In this document: piece after piece, positions 1 through 9,076 of the stretch
Numbering within the stretch: position 1 is the first letter of the stretch
Layout: each line of letters opens with the position of its first letter
Assembly: GCA_002163245.1 (NCBI GenBank)
Contig: MAAL01000054.1
Span: forward strand, 62,001 to 126,000
Reading direction: 5' to 3'
Origin: Gammaproteobacteria bacterium 42_54_T18
GTDB lineage: Bacteria; Pseudomonadota; Gammaproteobacteria; Pseudomonadales; Ketobacteraceae
Length of the DNA stretch: 64,000 nucleotides
Position numbers and translations under genes: made by a program
The notes under the pieces: model-generated
The model's database searches: none
The model's input: only the letters and a program-made list of their open reading frames with translations
What the model was told of the DNA's origin: nothing

Positions 1-2
1 TG

Positions 3-560
3 AATCGAGATTTTTCAGAAGGGGACTTAAAGGCAACTGAAAATCCAATGGATCTTGCAATTAACGGTGAAGGTTTTTTTGAGGTTGAGTTAGGAAACGG
101 TGAGTATGCCTATACTCGTATTGGATCTTTACGTTTGATGGATGACGGTTTCCTTTCCACCGTTGCTGGTAAGCGGTTATCAGCAAATATCAATGTTCCA
201 TTAGAAACTACTCAGCTAATCGTGAATAAAGATGGGTTGGTTCAAGCAAAAATTGCTGATGAGGATGCCCCTATTGAATTAGGCCAATTGGACGTTGTTA
301 AGTTTCCAAATCAACAAGACCTAGACGCAATTGGTAATGGCATGTACTTGGCGAATGAAAAGTCGGGCGGAGCGTTATACTCTCAACCTGGTGAAAATGG
401 TGCTGGCCAGTTGGTGCAGGGGTTTATTGAAACGTCTAATGTGGATCTAGTGCAAGAAATGATTAGCTTGGTAGTGGCTCAACGAGCTTATGAAGTGAGT
501 TCGCAAATTATTCGTGCTTCTGATGAAATGTTGAAAATTACCAATAATTTGCGTAGCTAG
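3..560 (+). CDS. flgG: Flagellar distal rod protein FlgG (5' partial)
   Basis: The reading frame is already open at the window edge, so the N-terminus is missing. The visible part has the FlgG/FlgE-family core (DLAINGEGFF, then a YTRIGS stretch) and ends with the family's C-terminal helix (ETSNVDLVQEMISLVVAQRAYEVSS), which packs with the N-terminal helix in the rod. FlgG forms the distal rod that crosses periplasm and outer-membrane rings. The downstream flgA start lies 13 bases after the stop, consistent with one operon. FlgF is similar, but the ETSNV-type C-terminus and position before flgA/flgH favour FlgG. Confidence 0.9.
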   Translation, partial: NRDFSEGDLKATENPMDLAINGEGFFEVELGNGEYAYTRIGSLRLMDDGFLSTVAGKRLSANINVPLETTQLIVNKDGLVQAKIADEDAPIELGQLDVVKFPNQQDLDAIGNGMYLANEKSGGALYSQPGENGAGQLVQGFIETSNVDLVQEMISLVVAQRAYEVSSQIIRASDEMLKITNNLRS

Positions 561-573
561 CGATAAAGTTCTC

Positions 574-1590
574 ATGAATTTTTTGATTCGATGCCATTTT
601 TTTTGGGGTGTGTTGCTGTTATCAGTAACAGCAGCGATACCTGCTTCTGAAATGGAGACTTCGATTGAAAAAGAAGCGATAACATTACAGGTTTATCCAA
701 AGATTACATGGGAAAAAACAACGTTACCTTTATCAGTATTAGCAACAATATATGCAGAAAAATCTTCAAGAGAATATCTTGAGGGAGTAGATGTAGATAT
801 ATCTACTCTAAAAAAAGCAACAGAAACAGGTAAAAAAATAAACTTACGAATGATTAGTGATGTATTGACAGCCAAGCTTTCTGGACTTGGGTATACGGCT
901 AATGTAGTAGGCCCAGAAAACATAATGTTGCAAAAGCGACTTGATCCTGCGGATAGTGAACGGATAATTGATATTGCACAGAAAGCGCTTTTTGATGTGT
1001 TAAATGAACAGTTTGATGTGGTAAAGCTTGTACCCACGTTAAAATCTGTAAACGGATATAGCGTGATACCAGGTGATATGTTGCGAGTTAAACAAATAGA
1101 TTTCGTAAAAAATATCGCAAAGCTAATGGTAGTGTGGGTCGACGTAATTCGAGCAGGAGATCTTATTAATAGCATACCAGTGGGTTTCGCTGTTAAAGCG
1201 TACAAGGATGTACAGTTGCTTGCTAGGGATCTAAAAAAGCATCAGGTTATCGGGTTTTCTGATCTTACGAGTGTTTCTGTTGATGTGGCAGGTTTAAAAA
1301 ATAATGCAGTTTACAACCATCAAATGCTATTGGGCAGCATTACGAAGCGCAGGCTCATTAAGGGGCGAGTACTTAAATTAAGCGACGTTCTTCCAGCTCC
1401 AGATGTGGTGAAAGGTGAGGTTGTAAATGTTGTATCGAAGGTAGGTATTATCAGTATTACAGGTAGAGCATTAGCACTGTCTCACGGGTATAGGGGGCAA
1501 ATGATTGTGGTTATGAATGAGCAAAGCGGTATGACCTATAACGCATTTGTTTCTGGAAAAGGCCTGTTGCGTGTGGGCGATAAAGGTTAG
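574..1590 (+). CDS. flgA: FlgA, P-ring assembly chaperone
   Basis: The 338-residue protein begins with a Sec signal peptide (hydrophobic WGVLLLSVTAAIPAS) and carries a SAF/ChapFlgA-type C-terminal half (about residues 190-336). That half includes a repeated domain start near AVKAYKDVQLLARDL and a terminal region ending FVSGKGLLRVG. FlgA is periplasmic and helps FlgI polymerise into the P ring. It is longer than the enterobacterial protein (about 220 residues); the extra N-terminal ~140 residues resemble the long FlgA forms of other proteobacteria. It sits directly before the L- and P-ring genes it serves. Divergence is high, so the call relies partly on context. Confidence 0.8.
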   Translation: MNFLIRCHFFWGVLLLSVTAAIPASEMETSIEKEAITLQVYPKITWEKTTLPLSVLATIYAEKSSREYLEGVDVDISTLKKATETGKKINLRMISDVLTAKLSGLGYTANVVGPENIMLQKRLDPADSERIIDIAQKALFDVLNEQFDVVKLVPTLKSVNGYSVIPGDMLRVKQIDFVKNIAKLMVVWVDVIRAGDLINSIPVGFAVKAYKDVQLLARDLKKHQVIGFSDLTSVSVDVAGLKNNAVYNHQMLLGSITKRRLIKGRVLKLSDVLPAPDVVKGEVVNVVSKVGIISITGRALALSHGYRGQMIVVMNEQSGMTYNAFVSGKGLLRVGDKG

Positions 1591-1635
1591 ATCGATGAAA
1601 AGGCAATGCAAATGATATTGGGGAATAGGATAACA

Positions 1636-2217
1636 ATGAAAATAAGCACAACTTATAGCGTAGTTGTACTTATGTTGCTAAGCATAAGTACAACGGTTGT
1701 TAGTGAAAATTTGTATTCGGAAAGTACGTATGAATCATTGGTTAGTGACCATCGGGGATTGATTATTGGTGATACCGTCACGTTGCTTATTGTAGAAAAC
1801 TCCCGAGCCAGATCAAAAACAGACGCCTCACTAAATGAGAGTATTGGGCTTTCGGGTTCTATAGGTCAGACCAATAAAACGGAAATTGGATCTGTTGATC
1901 TTGGGGTGGGACGTAATTCAGGTGCATCCACACAACGAGAAGGTCAAATGAGTGCAAGGATAACCGTTGTCATTGAAGAAATTGATGCTGCAGGAAAGCT
2001 GTATGTCAAAGGTGCCCAAGAGCTTATGGTAAACGGAGAGAAACAGCTGATTAAGGCACAAGGTTGGTTGAGAACAGAAGATATCAGTGCGAATAACGTA
2101 GCGATATCTACACGTCTTGCTAATGCAAATATTGAATATTCCGGTTTTGGTTATGGAAGTGATACAGAAAAGCCAGGGCTTGTACACTGGATGTTGTCAA
2201 AAATAGGGTTGATCTAG
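1636..2217 (+). CDS. flgH: FlgH, L-ring protein without lipobox
   Basis: The C-terminal two thirds match FlgH: IGDTVTLLIVENSRARSKT, the serine/threonine/glycine-rich middle, then VKGAQELMVNGEKQ and a terminal strand ANIEYSGFGYG. FlgH forms the outer-membrane L ring. Canonical FlgH is a lipoprotein, but this protein contains no cysteine; the signal peptide ends around STTVVSENLY instead. I placed the start at 1636 (MKISTTYSVV), which gives a normal signal peptide; an ATG at 1606 would add ten unlikely residues. flgI begins two bases after its stop, implying translational coupling. Confidence 0.85.
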   Translation: MKISTTYSVVVLMLLSISTTVVSENLYSESTYESLVSDHRGLIIGDTVTLLIVENSRARSKTDASLNESIGLSGSIGQTNKTEIGSVDLGVGRNSGASTQREGQMSARITVVIEEIDAAGKLYVKGAQELMVNGEKQLIKAQGWLRTEDISANNVAISTRLANANIEYSGFGYGSDTEKPGLVHWMLSKIGLI

Positions 2218-2218
2218 G

Positions 2219-3346
2219 ATGAGTACAATGGGAATAAAGACAAAGGCATTGCTGATTGTCTTCACCGTGATAGCAATGACTTCAGTGTCAACACAGGCAT
2301 TATCGGCAGTAAGGTTAAAGGAGCTTATACGGGTAGAGGGTGTGAGAGAGAACCCGTTGTTGGGGTATGGTATTGTTGTTGGTTTGGCGGGTTCTGGAGA
2401 TACTGCTCGTTCAAAAGCAACCTTGCATTCAATTTCCAATGCACTACAGCAATTTGGCGTGGTTGTTAGTGAAGATCAAATACGCAGCCGAAATGTTGCA
2501 GCGGTTATGGTGACCGCTACGTTACCCGCGTTTACATCTGTTGGTAGTCATTTGGATATAAATGTTTCTTCAATGGGAGATGCAAGGAGCCTTGTTGGAG
2601 GTACATTGTTAATGACACCGCTAAAGGCTGCGAACAATAAAATATACGCATTAGCCCAAGGCCAAGTCTCCGTTGGTGGGTTTAAATATGACGTTAACGG
2701 AAATTTATTACAAAAGAATCACCCAACGGTGGGTCGTATCCCGGATGGCGGTGTTGTAGAGAAGGATACGGAAACAACGATAAATAAAGATGGAAAGCTT
2801 GTTTTAGTTTTACATAAGCCTGATTTCACAACGGCAAACCGTATAGCGTTGCTATTAGAGGCTCAATTGCCAGGGGTAATCGCTACACCTGTACATGCTG
2901 GAAAAATCCAAATTACCTTGGAAGATTCTTCAAATGTTTTTGGTGTTATTACGAAAATTGAAAGCATGTTTGTAGAGCCCGATAGAACAGCGGTTGTGGT
3001 CATCAATGAGAGAACAGGAACTGTAGTTTCAGGGGGCGACGTAAAGCTACAAAATATCACTATTTCCCATGACAATCTAAAAGTTGTTGTATCAACGGAT
3101 TTTCTGGTATCACAACCTAGTTTTGTGAGAAATACAGGTGATGCAGTGGCATCTGTTGTTGTGCCAGATACGGAACTCGACGTCAAAGAATCTGTTGCTC
3201 AAGCCGTTGACCTTCCTTCTGGCGCAACAATTGCTGAACTTATTAGTGCGCTAAGGCAAATTAAAACCAGTACCCGTGACGTTATCGTTATATTGCAAGC
3301 CATTAAAACGGCTGGTGCGCTAAACGCATCACTGGTTATTCAATAA
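2219..3346 (+). CDS. flgI: FlgI, flagellar P-ring protein
   Basis: This 375-residue protein has normal family length. After a signal peptide cleaved near QALSA comes the FlgI start signature RLKELIRVEGVRENPLLGYG and IVVGLAGSGD. Later family blocks include SMGDARSLVGGTLLMTPLKA and VVVINERTGTVVSGGDVKL. FlgI polymerises in the periplasm into the P ring, a rod bushing, helped by FlgA two genes upstream. It is the best-conserved structural gene of the cluster and anchors the flagellar interpretation. Confidence 0.95.
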   Translation: MSTMGIKTKALLIVFTVIAMTSVSTQALSAVRLKELIRVEGVRENPLLGYGIVVGLAGSGDTARSKATLHSISNALQQFGVVVSEDQIRSRNVAAVMVTATLPAFTSVGSHLDINVSSMGDARSLVGGTLLMTPLKAANNKIYALAQGQVSVGGFKYDVNGNLLQKNHPTVGRIPDGGVVEKDTETTINKDGKLVLVLHKPDFTTANRIALLLEAQLPGVIATPVHAGKIQITLEDSSNVFGVITKIESMFVEPDRTAVVVINERTGTVVSGGDVKLQNITISHDNLKVVVSTDFLVSQPSFVRNTGDAVASVVVPDTELDVKESVAQAVDLPSGATIAELISALRQIKTSTRDVIVILQAIKTAGALNASLVIQ

Positions 3347-3388
3347 TAGAAAAAATACACATTATTTAATCGTTTTGTAGGCAAAAAT

Positions 3389-3769
3389 ATGGATAGCATA
3401 ATCGGTAACGTAACAAGTACCCTAATTTCAAAAGCATTGGATGTTGTATCACTAGAACATAAGGCGATAGCAAACAACATTGCGAATGTTGACACACAAA
3501 ATTATCGTGCAGTGCATGTGGATTTCGATACGGTTTTTTCCTCAATCAGTGATGTCGTGTATTCAACTGACTCTGAGGCCCTTAGCCAGGCGATAAATAG
3601 TTTGGATGAAAATAACATGCCTACCGTGGAAGAACTTTCTGCGAAAGTTGTGTTAGATAGCGAAATGGTAAAGATGACCGAAAATACCATGCGGTATCAG
3701 GCGCTAATAGGTTTCAAAAAAGGACTTGGTGCATTAACAGGTATTGCCATTAATGGAGGGCGAGGGTAA
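3389..3769 (+). CDS. flgB: FlgB, proximal rod protein
   Basis: The 126-residue length fits FlgB (about 130). The N-terminus has the rod-family helix with HKAIANNIANVDTQNYRA, the hallmark ANNIANVxTxxY motif of rod, hook and filament proteins. The C-terminus has a heptad-rich helix (EMVKMTENTMRYQALIGFKKG). It overlaps flgC by one base, as is usual for the flgBC-fliE block. FlgB is one of the proximal rod subunits joining the MS ring and rod through FliE. Confidence 0.9.
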   Translation: MDSIIGNVTSTLISKALDVVSLEHKAIANNIANVDTQNYRAVHVDFDTVFSSISDVVYSTDSEALSQAINSLDENNMPTVEELSAKVVLDSEMVKMTENTMRYQALIGFKKGLGALTGIAINGGRG

Positions 3770-4200
3770 TGGATGATGCAATCTTTGCAATCAGTGGTTC
3801 TGGACTGGATTACCAGCGCCTCAGAATGGAGGTGATCGCAACAAACCTTGCCAATGCAAATACGACTCGTGCGGATGGTGGTAAAGGGTTTACACCGTTG
3901 GAGGCAGTCGCTTCCACATCATCTGGGAATTTCGGAAAAGTCTTTGATGATGTTGCAGGAGAGTCAACTTTGCGTGGAATCGACAGCGTTCATGTAATAG
4001 AACGTGATGTACAGCCGCGGATGAAGTTTGATCCGGCGCATCCTGATGCTGATGCACAGGGCTTTGTTCATATGCCAGCAATAAACCCAGTTAATGAAAT
4101 GACAAATCTTGTAGAAGCAACGCGAGCCTATGAGGCCAATATTAAAGTGCTAAGTGCAGCCAAATCTATGGCGGCTCGAGCAATTGAGTTAGGTGAATAA
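3769..4200 (+). CDS. flgC: FlgC, proximal rod protein
   Basis: A 143-residue rod protein with the family N-terminus (FAISGSGLDYQRLRMEVIATNLANANTTR) and C-terminus (MPAINPVNEMTNLVEATRAYEANIKVLSAAKSMAARAIELG). The PxVNxVxEMxxLxxAxRAYEANxxV signature is diagnostic for FlgC. Its start codon shares a base with the flgB stop, and fliE begins immediately after it. Normal length, no visible defect. Confidence 0.93.
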   Translation: MDDAIFAISGSGLDYQRLRMEVIATNLANANTTRADGGKGFTPLEAVASTSSGNFGKVFDDVAGESTLRGIDSVHVIERDVQPRMKFDPAHPDADAQGFVHMPAINPVNEMTNLVEATRAYEANIKVLSAAKSMAARAIELGE

Positions 4201-4201
4201 A

Positions 4202-4507
4202 ATGACTATAGAAGCAATCAGCTCTAGCATGATCGGTGATATAAAAACAGGGAACGTTATACAGTTGCCCAGCACAGCCCCAACAGCAGTAGGTTTTGAG
4301 CAATGGCTTACGAGCGAAGTCTCTAATACAAATACTAATATCGCGAATGCTGAGAAAGCGGTTCAGCAATATGTTGTTGGTGACACAGATAACCTGCATC
4401 AAGTGATGATTTCAATATCAAAAGCACAAACTTCCCTTGAACTGACGGCGCAAGTGCGTAACCGTTTAGTGGAAGGGTTCCAAGAAATTATGAGAATGTC
4501 GATTTAG
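4202..4507 (+). CDS. fliE: FliE, MS-ring/rod junction protein
   Basis: About 100 residues, matching FliE. The conserved C-terminal half is recognisable: DTDNLHQVMISISKAQTSLELTAQVRNRLVEGFQEIMRMSI corresponds to the family pattern of a helix with MxxxxKAxxxxxxxxxVRNKxxxxYxEIMxMxV. FliE adapts rod to MS ring. A GTG at 4193 in the same frame would overlap flgC; I prefer the ATG at 4202. Confidence 0.9.
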   Translation: MTIEAISSSMIGDIKTGNVIQLPSTAPTAVGFEQWLTSEVSNTNTNIANAEKAVQQYVVGDTDNLHQVMISISKAQTSLELTAQVRNRLVEGFQEIMRMSI

Positions 4508-4518
4508 GGTAGTAGTCA

Positions 4519-5970
4519 ATGTCAACAATACGTGATATATGGGTGACTTTGAGCACCGGTAGAAAAATAACCTTTATGATAGTGGCAGCGCTTGTGTTAT
4601 TGCTTCCGCTGCTTGCTTTGAGCTTTTTATATCAGAAAGAATCTGTGGTGTTGTATTCAGATTTACACAGTGAAGATGCTTCTGCGATTGTTAATCGTTT
4701 GGAAGATCTCAAAATTGAATATGACTTATCGGGTGATGGGAATACGATTTTAGTTCAAAAAGAAGACCTTTATTCTACCCGCTTGAAGATGGTCGGAGAG
4801 GATGGTCCTGCTAGGGGCAGTGCAGGTTTCGAGTTGTTTGATGATGCGGACTACGGCATGACAGAATTCACTCAAAAAGTGAATTTGCAACGAGCAATGC
4901 AAGGTGAGCTTGCCAGAACCATATCGTCAATGGATGAAGTAAAGTTTTCGAGAGTACATTTGGTCATACCTGAGGCGGCACTTTTCAAGAAAGATAAAAA
5001 AGAGCCCAAAGCCTCCGTTACCTTAGTCTTGCACAGTGACGCAAGTGTGACAATGGAGCAAGTTACAGGCATTCAGACATTAGTCGCATCATCAGTAGAC
5101 AGGTTGAGCGCATCAAAAGTTACCGTTCTCGATGGGCAGGGCCGTGTACTGAGTGCAATCGATGATGGAATGATGTTTGGCAAGAAAGCAACGCAACGTT
5201 CTCGAGATATAGAAACGCACCTAGAGCGGAAAGTTCAGCGTGCGCTTGATATGTTGTTTGGATTTGGCAATAGTTCCGTATCAATTAATGTGGCGCTGTC
5301 TTCCAAAACCGTCGAGCGAATTGTTGAAGAAGTTCTTCCACCTATTGGCGGTTTTAAAGGGGTGCTGACAAAGCGCAAGCATACAAAAACCGTTAATAAT
5401 ACGCTCGCTAAAAAGAGTAAAAAAGGTCAACAGATTGCAGATGTCAAAGAAAATACAGAGGAAACCTTTGATTTTGGTCGGTCTCGAGAAAATACGGTTG
5501 AAGAGCCTGGTGGTATTAGTCGTTTAACCGTGAGTGTGCTATTACCAACTAATTTGGCAAATACTAGGCTATCAGAAGTTGAAGCAATTGTTAAAAATGC
5601 AGTTGGGTTTGATGACGTTAGGGGAGATGAAATTAGTGTTATCTCTGCACTTGGTTCTGCACGTACTTCGGGGGCAGCGCTATTGGGAAGTAACCTTGAT
5701 CTACCGACTGTGTCGAATACAGGAATGGATATTGTGACGGCATCAAATAGTATAGAACCTTCAAATAATCTAGCGACAGGTGATTCAATTCGGCCAGTTG
5801 TTGTGTTTTTGTCATTCTGTATCGTTGCTCTTCTGTTGGCCTTAATCGTTGTATCGATATTGCGTAAAAAACCTGCACGGTTAACGCTTGAAGAAAGAGA
5901 TGAATTACTAAATGATATTCAGCTTTGGCTTACTGACGAAAGTAAGACTGCTGTATCGATGGAGCGGTAA
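4519..5970 (+). CDS. fliF: FliF, MS-ring protein
   Basis: FliF forms the inner-membrane MS ring. The 483-residue protein has an N-terminal membrane segment (FMIVAALVLLLPLLALSFL), a YscJ/FliF ring-building domain (ELARTISSMDEV, SRVHLVIPEAALF, ASVTLVL), a second domain with a charged insertion, and a C-terminal membrane segment (PVVVFLSFCIVALLLALIVV). The cytoplasmic tail (LTLEERDELLNDIQLWLTDE) resembles the FliG-binding tail of FliF. It is somewhat short against the usual 550 or so, with the shortening mostly around the second half. fliG follows after three bases. Confidence 0.92.
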   Translation: MSTIRDIWVTLSTGRKITFMIVAALVLLLPLLALSFLYQKESVVLYSDLHSEDASAIVNRLEDLKIEYDLSGDGNTILVQKEDLYSTRLKMVGEDGPARGSAGFELFDDADYGMTEFTQKVNLQRAMQGELARTISSMDEVKFSRVHLVIPEAALFKKDKKEPKASVTLVLHSDASVTMEQVTGIQTLVASSVDRLSASKVTVLDGQGRVLSAIDDGMMFGKKATQRSRDIETHLERKVQRALDMLFGFGNSSVSINVALSSKTVERIVEEVLPPIGGFKGVLTKRKHTKTVNNTLAKKSKKGQQIADVKENTEETFDFGRSRENTVEEPGGISRLTVSVLLPTNLANTRLSEVEAIVKNAVGFDDVRGDEISVISALGSARTSGAALLGSNLDLPTVSNTGMDIVTASNSIEPSNNLATGDSIRPVVVFLSFCIVALLLALIVVSILRKKPARLTLEERDELLNDIQLWLTDESKTAVSMER

Positions 5971-5973
5971 CTG

Positions 5974-6477
5974 ATGCAAAAAGCTATCAAAAATACGGCT
6001 GCAGTCTTACATCCTTTGCACGAAAAAGATCGTGAATGGATTTTGGCGAATTTAACGCCGGTTAGTCAAAGTGAAGTACGGAGTGCGCTTAAAGGATTGA
6101 AAAAAATCAAGTCTTTGAAGCGTGTCAAATTTGATGAAATATATGATTTAGTTAAGCCTGCAGAGGTTAGTCTTATAGAGGCTGTCGTGCCCAAGGAGAC
6201 AGCGCTAGATACACTTGCTCGTTTACTGGATGTTTGCACCATTAAAAAAGGCCAAGATGTTGTTGTAACAATGTCACCAGAGTCTTTAGCTCAGCTGCTT
6301 CCCGTTATGGAACACTCAAAACTACGCCATTGTATTGCATCATCGGCCGAACCTTTTAGTCGTCGTGTAAAAGAAGCAGAAAAAAATATAACGAGAGCTG
6401 CATCAGAAAGAGTGATTGATAGCATGGCTAGGTATATGAATGCCCAACTCGAAATGACGACAACATCACATGAGTAA
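5974..6477 (+). CDS. fliG: FliG-position protein, half length
   Basis: This gene occupies the fliG slot between fliF and fliH. The product is only 167 residues against about 330 for FliG. The start (AVLHPLHEKDREWILANLTPVSQSEV) weakly resembles the FliG N-terminal domain that binds the FliF tail. The middle-domain EHPQ motif and the charged C-terminal torque helix that faces MotA are not visible. The stop overlaps the fliH start by eight bases, so the end looks natural rather than a frameshift. I infer a reduced FliG that could anchor a C-ring but probably cannot generate torque in the usual way; an unrelated protein in the slot cannot be excluded. Confidence 0.6.
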   Translation: MQKAIKNTAAVLHPLHEKDREWILANLTPVSQSEVRSALKGLKKIKSLKRVKFDEIYDLVKPAEVSLIEAVVPKETALDTLARLLDVCTIKKGQDVVVTMSPESLAQLLPVMEHSKLRHCIASSAEPFSRRVKEAEKNITRAASERVIDSMARYMNAQLEMTTTSHE

Positions 6478-7279
6478 AGTTATTCGGTCACATCCCGTTG
6501 TGGGAAGCAGAAAGTTACAAGCCCCTTATCAAGAAGATGATCAGAAGGGGCGTTTCAGTGTACGTAAGCCAGATGATTCATTAAGTCATGATAAAAAGCC
6601 TACAAGGGATACTAATGATGACCGAATAGAAAGGCAGTCGGGGAAAAGTCAGGAGTCAGCGGGTATTTCGCCAGAACTGTTCAATGAAATGAAGAAAAGC
6701 CTAGATGCTGAAACTGAAAAACGTGTTGTTGCAGAGCAAAAACTTGATGCCGTAAGAGAACAGTTAGATGCTCTTAATCAAGAACTGGACGATAAGAAGC
6801 GCAAAGGATATGAAAAGGGATTAGCTGAAGGGAATAAAGCCGCTGAGGATAATCTCGATCACAAATATAAGGAAGTTTCTGAAGTATCAAGTTTTTTCAA
6901 TGAAAATCTGAAATCGAAAATTTGTGATGCAGAGAAACTTGCCGTTGAAATTACCTTCGAAGCACTGTGTAAAATAATAGGTGAAAACTATGCAGCGGAA
7001 TATTTTCGGAAATCCGTTGTTGAAAAGGTAATTTCGTCCCTGAAAGATTTGAGTGACCTAAAGGTGCATGTCAATCCAGGTGATGTTTCTGCCGTATCAT
7101 CACTTTCAGATAAAATTGGTTATTCAGATGTTACATTTGTAGCCGATGACCGCGTAGGCAAAGGTGGTTGTATTGTGGAATCAAGCTCTGGTAGCTGGGA
7201 TGGACGATTGGAAACACAATTACAACGCCTTAAAGAAACGCTGGTTAGTGTGATCAAATCTGATGAGCTGGGGGCGTAA
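6470..7279 (+). CDS. fliH: FliH, ATPase regulator/stator
   Basis: A 269-residue protein with a disordered charged N-terminus, a long acidic coiled coil (about residues 65-150) and a C-terminal FliH/SctL-type domain (about 165-265) with KISSLKDLSDLKVHVNP-like and VGKGGCIVESSSGSWDGRLE segments. The latter corresponds to the conserved GGCxxExxxGxxDxxxxxQL end of FliH family proteins. It holds FliI near the export gate and regulates ATP hydrolysis. It overlaps fliG upstream and shares one base with fliI downstream (TAATG), supporting co-translation. Confidence 0.88.
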   Translation: MSKVIRSHPVVGSRKLQAPYQEDDQKGRFSVRKPDDSLSHDKKPTRDTNDDRIERQSGKSQESAGISPELFNEMKKSLDAETEKRVVAEQKLDAVREQLDALNQELDDKKRKGYEKGLAEGNKAAEDNLDHKYKEVSEVSSFFNENLKSKICDAEKLAVEITFEALCKIIGENYAAEYFRKSVVEKVISSLKDLSDLKVHVNPGDVSAVSSLSDKIGYSDVTFVADDRVGKGGCIVESSSGSWDGRLETQLQRLKETLVSVIKSDELGA

Positions 7280-8583
7280 TGGATAATCGCCGATTTCTCC
7301 GGGCCATAAAACACTGTGAAACAATTCAGCGTACAGGGCGTGTGCTTCAGTTTTACGGACTTGTGCTGGAAGCCTCCGGGCCTGATGTTTTTTTAGGTGA
7401 AATCTGTGAAATATATACACCACAAGCCTTAAAACCAGTGCTTGCTGAGGTAGTTGGTTTTAGAGATGGCCATGTGCTCATGATGCCGTATGGTAATTTG
7501 AACGGCATACATGTTGGTAGTGAAATCGTTGCGACAGGGCGTGCAGCGTCATTACGAGTGGGAGAGCATTTGTTAGGCCGAGTGGTGGATGCATTTGGTC
7601 GGCCTATGGACGGAAAAGCGTTTGATTCTCTCGGTGAGGAGTATCCACTTTACCCAGAACCGATAAACCCACTGGATAGACAGCGAATTACAGAGCAATT
7701 TACGACAGGTATTCGTTCCATTGACACTATGTTGAGTATCGGTGTCGGTCAACGAGTAGGACTTTTTGCTGGTAGTGGTGTTGGCAAAAGTACGTTATTG
7801 GGACAAATAGCTCAAGCATCCAATGCTGATGTCAATGTAATCGCATTGATAGGCGAGCGTGGACGAGAAGTCTTGGATTTTGTCGTTGAAAACCTAGGTG
7901 AAGAAGGGCTTAAAAATAGTATTATCGTAGTGGCAGGGGCAGATCAACCCGCTTTGGTAAGGGTTCACGCTGCATATGCTGCTACAACTGTCGCGGAATA
8001 CTTTAAGAATCAGGGCAAAAAAGTATTTCTGGCAATGGATTCTATTACCCGTTTCGCCATGGCGCAGCGAGAGATCGGATTGGCGATAGGGGAGCCGCCA
8101 ACGGCAAGAGGGTACACCCCTTCAGCTTTTGCGCAGATACCAAAATTGGTAGAGCGTGCTGGAAACTTCAGGGATAGTGGGTCGATCACTGCTGTGTATA
8201 CGGTGCTTGTAGAAGGAGACGATTTTAACGAGCCTGTTTCTGATACCACAAGAGCGATTTTAGATGGGCATATAGTGTTATCTAGAAAGATAGCGACCCG
8301 TGGACGCTATCCAGCAATAGATTTGTTGGAAAGTGTAAGTCGACTTCATAGACAGATAACAACTAATGAAAATCAGGCGTTGGTTGATCAGGCTCTTAAG
8401 CATCTAAGTTTATATAATGAATCAAAAGATCTGATAGAGCTGGGTGCTTACAAAGAAGGTAGCAATAAAGCGCTTGATTCAGCGATTGCATTTTATTCCA
8501 AATTTGAGCTTGCTATTACGCAGGCAGCTCCAGAGAAAAATGCAGAGAAAGTGTTGCAGAAGTGGTTAAAGGATAACCTCTAA
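7279..8583 (+). CDS. fliI: FliI, flagellar export ATPase
   Basis: The 434-residue protein has the full F1-beta-like ATPase core. It contains a Walker A loop GLFAGSGVGKSTLLGQI, GERGREVLDFVVENLGEEGL, the Walker B region VFLAMDSITRFAMAQREIGLAIGEPP, and RGYTPSAFAQIPKLVERAGN. It energises unfolding and export through the flagellar type III system. Length and catalytic residues are normal, so the export machinery looks active. A SctN injectisome ATPase is the alternative, but flanking fliH and fliJ and the rod genes favour FliI. Confidence 0.96.
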   Translation: MDNRRFLRAIKHCETIQRTGRVLQFYGLVLEASGPDVFLGEICEIYTPQALKPVLAEVVGFRDGHVLMMPYGNLNGIHVGSEIVATGRAASLRVGEHLLGRVVDAFGRPMDGKAFDSLGEEYPLYPEPINPLDRQRITEQFTTGIRSIDTMLSIGVGQRVGLFAGSGVGKSTLLGQIAQASNADVNVIALIGERGREVLDFVVENLGEEGLKNSIIVVAGADQPALVRVHAAYAATTVAEYFKNQGKKVFLAMDSITRFAMAQREIGLAIGEPPTARGYTPSAFAQIPKLVERAGNFRDSGSITAVYTVLVEGDDFNEPVSDTTRAILDGHIVLSRKIATRGRYPAIDLLESVSRLHRQITTNENQALVDQALKHLSLYNESKDLIELGAYKEGSNKALDSAIAFYSKFELAITQAAPEKNAEKVLQKWLKDNL

Positions 8584-8599
8584 ACGATAAGGAGTCCTG

Positions 8600-9076
8600 A
8601 TGGAAACCCAGTCATTGTCTCAACAAAAGAAAAAAATAAAGGCACTTCGCTATTTGTGGCAATTGAACGAACAGCGAATTAATGAGAGAAACCTGGAATT
8701 GCAGGGGCAAGAGAAAAAACTCGGTATAATAAGGCATGCCTTTACTGAAGTTGAAATACTGATCACGCAGTGTGAAGAGAAAGTGTCTAAGGCTTTTTCT
8801 CCAGGAAGTTTGATCTCACCCGAAGATATTATGAATATCAACGATTTCATTGTGGGTCAGCGGTTGAAAAAACAATTGCTTCAAAGTGAATCAGCTAATG
8901 CTGAAAGGATTTGTGAGAAAACGAAGGATATCTTGATTGAATTGAATGTTGAGAGGCGTTTGTTGGGTGAAAAAATAGAGCAAAAGCAAGAGTCGACAAT
9001 ACAAATGCTGAATAGTATGGAATTGCAAGAAGTGGAAGACCTGTTTTTATCGCGAATGGAAAGGAAGGCAATATGA
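8600..9076 (+). CDS. fliJ: FliJ-like export coiled-coil protein
   Basis: A 158-residue, almost wholly helical coiled-coil protein directly after fliI, which is where FliJ is normally encoded. FliJ sequences are poorly conserved; the charged heptad pattern, the length and the position are the evidence. It links the ATPase ring to the export gate and escorts chaperones. A good ribosome-binding site (AAGGAGT) precedes the ATG, and its TGA overlaps the next start. Confidence 0.75.
   Translation: METQSLSQQKKKIKALRYLWQLNEQRINERNLELQGQEKKLGIIRHAFTEVEILITQCEEKVSKAFSPGSLISPEDIMNINDFIVGQRLKKQLLQSESANAERICEKTKDILIELNVERRLLGEKIEQKQESTIQMLNSMELQEVEDLFLSRMERKAI

Noticed and set aside
7279-8583. Injectisome ATPase SctN in place of FliI
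   Set aside because: Flanking rod, ring and hook genes and FlgH/FlgI/FlgE are flagellar; no needle, secretin or translocon genes are seen.
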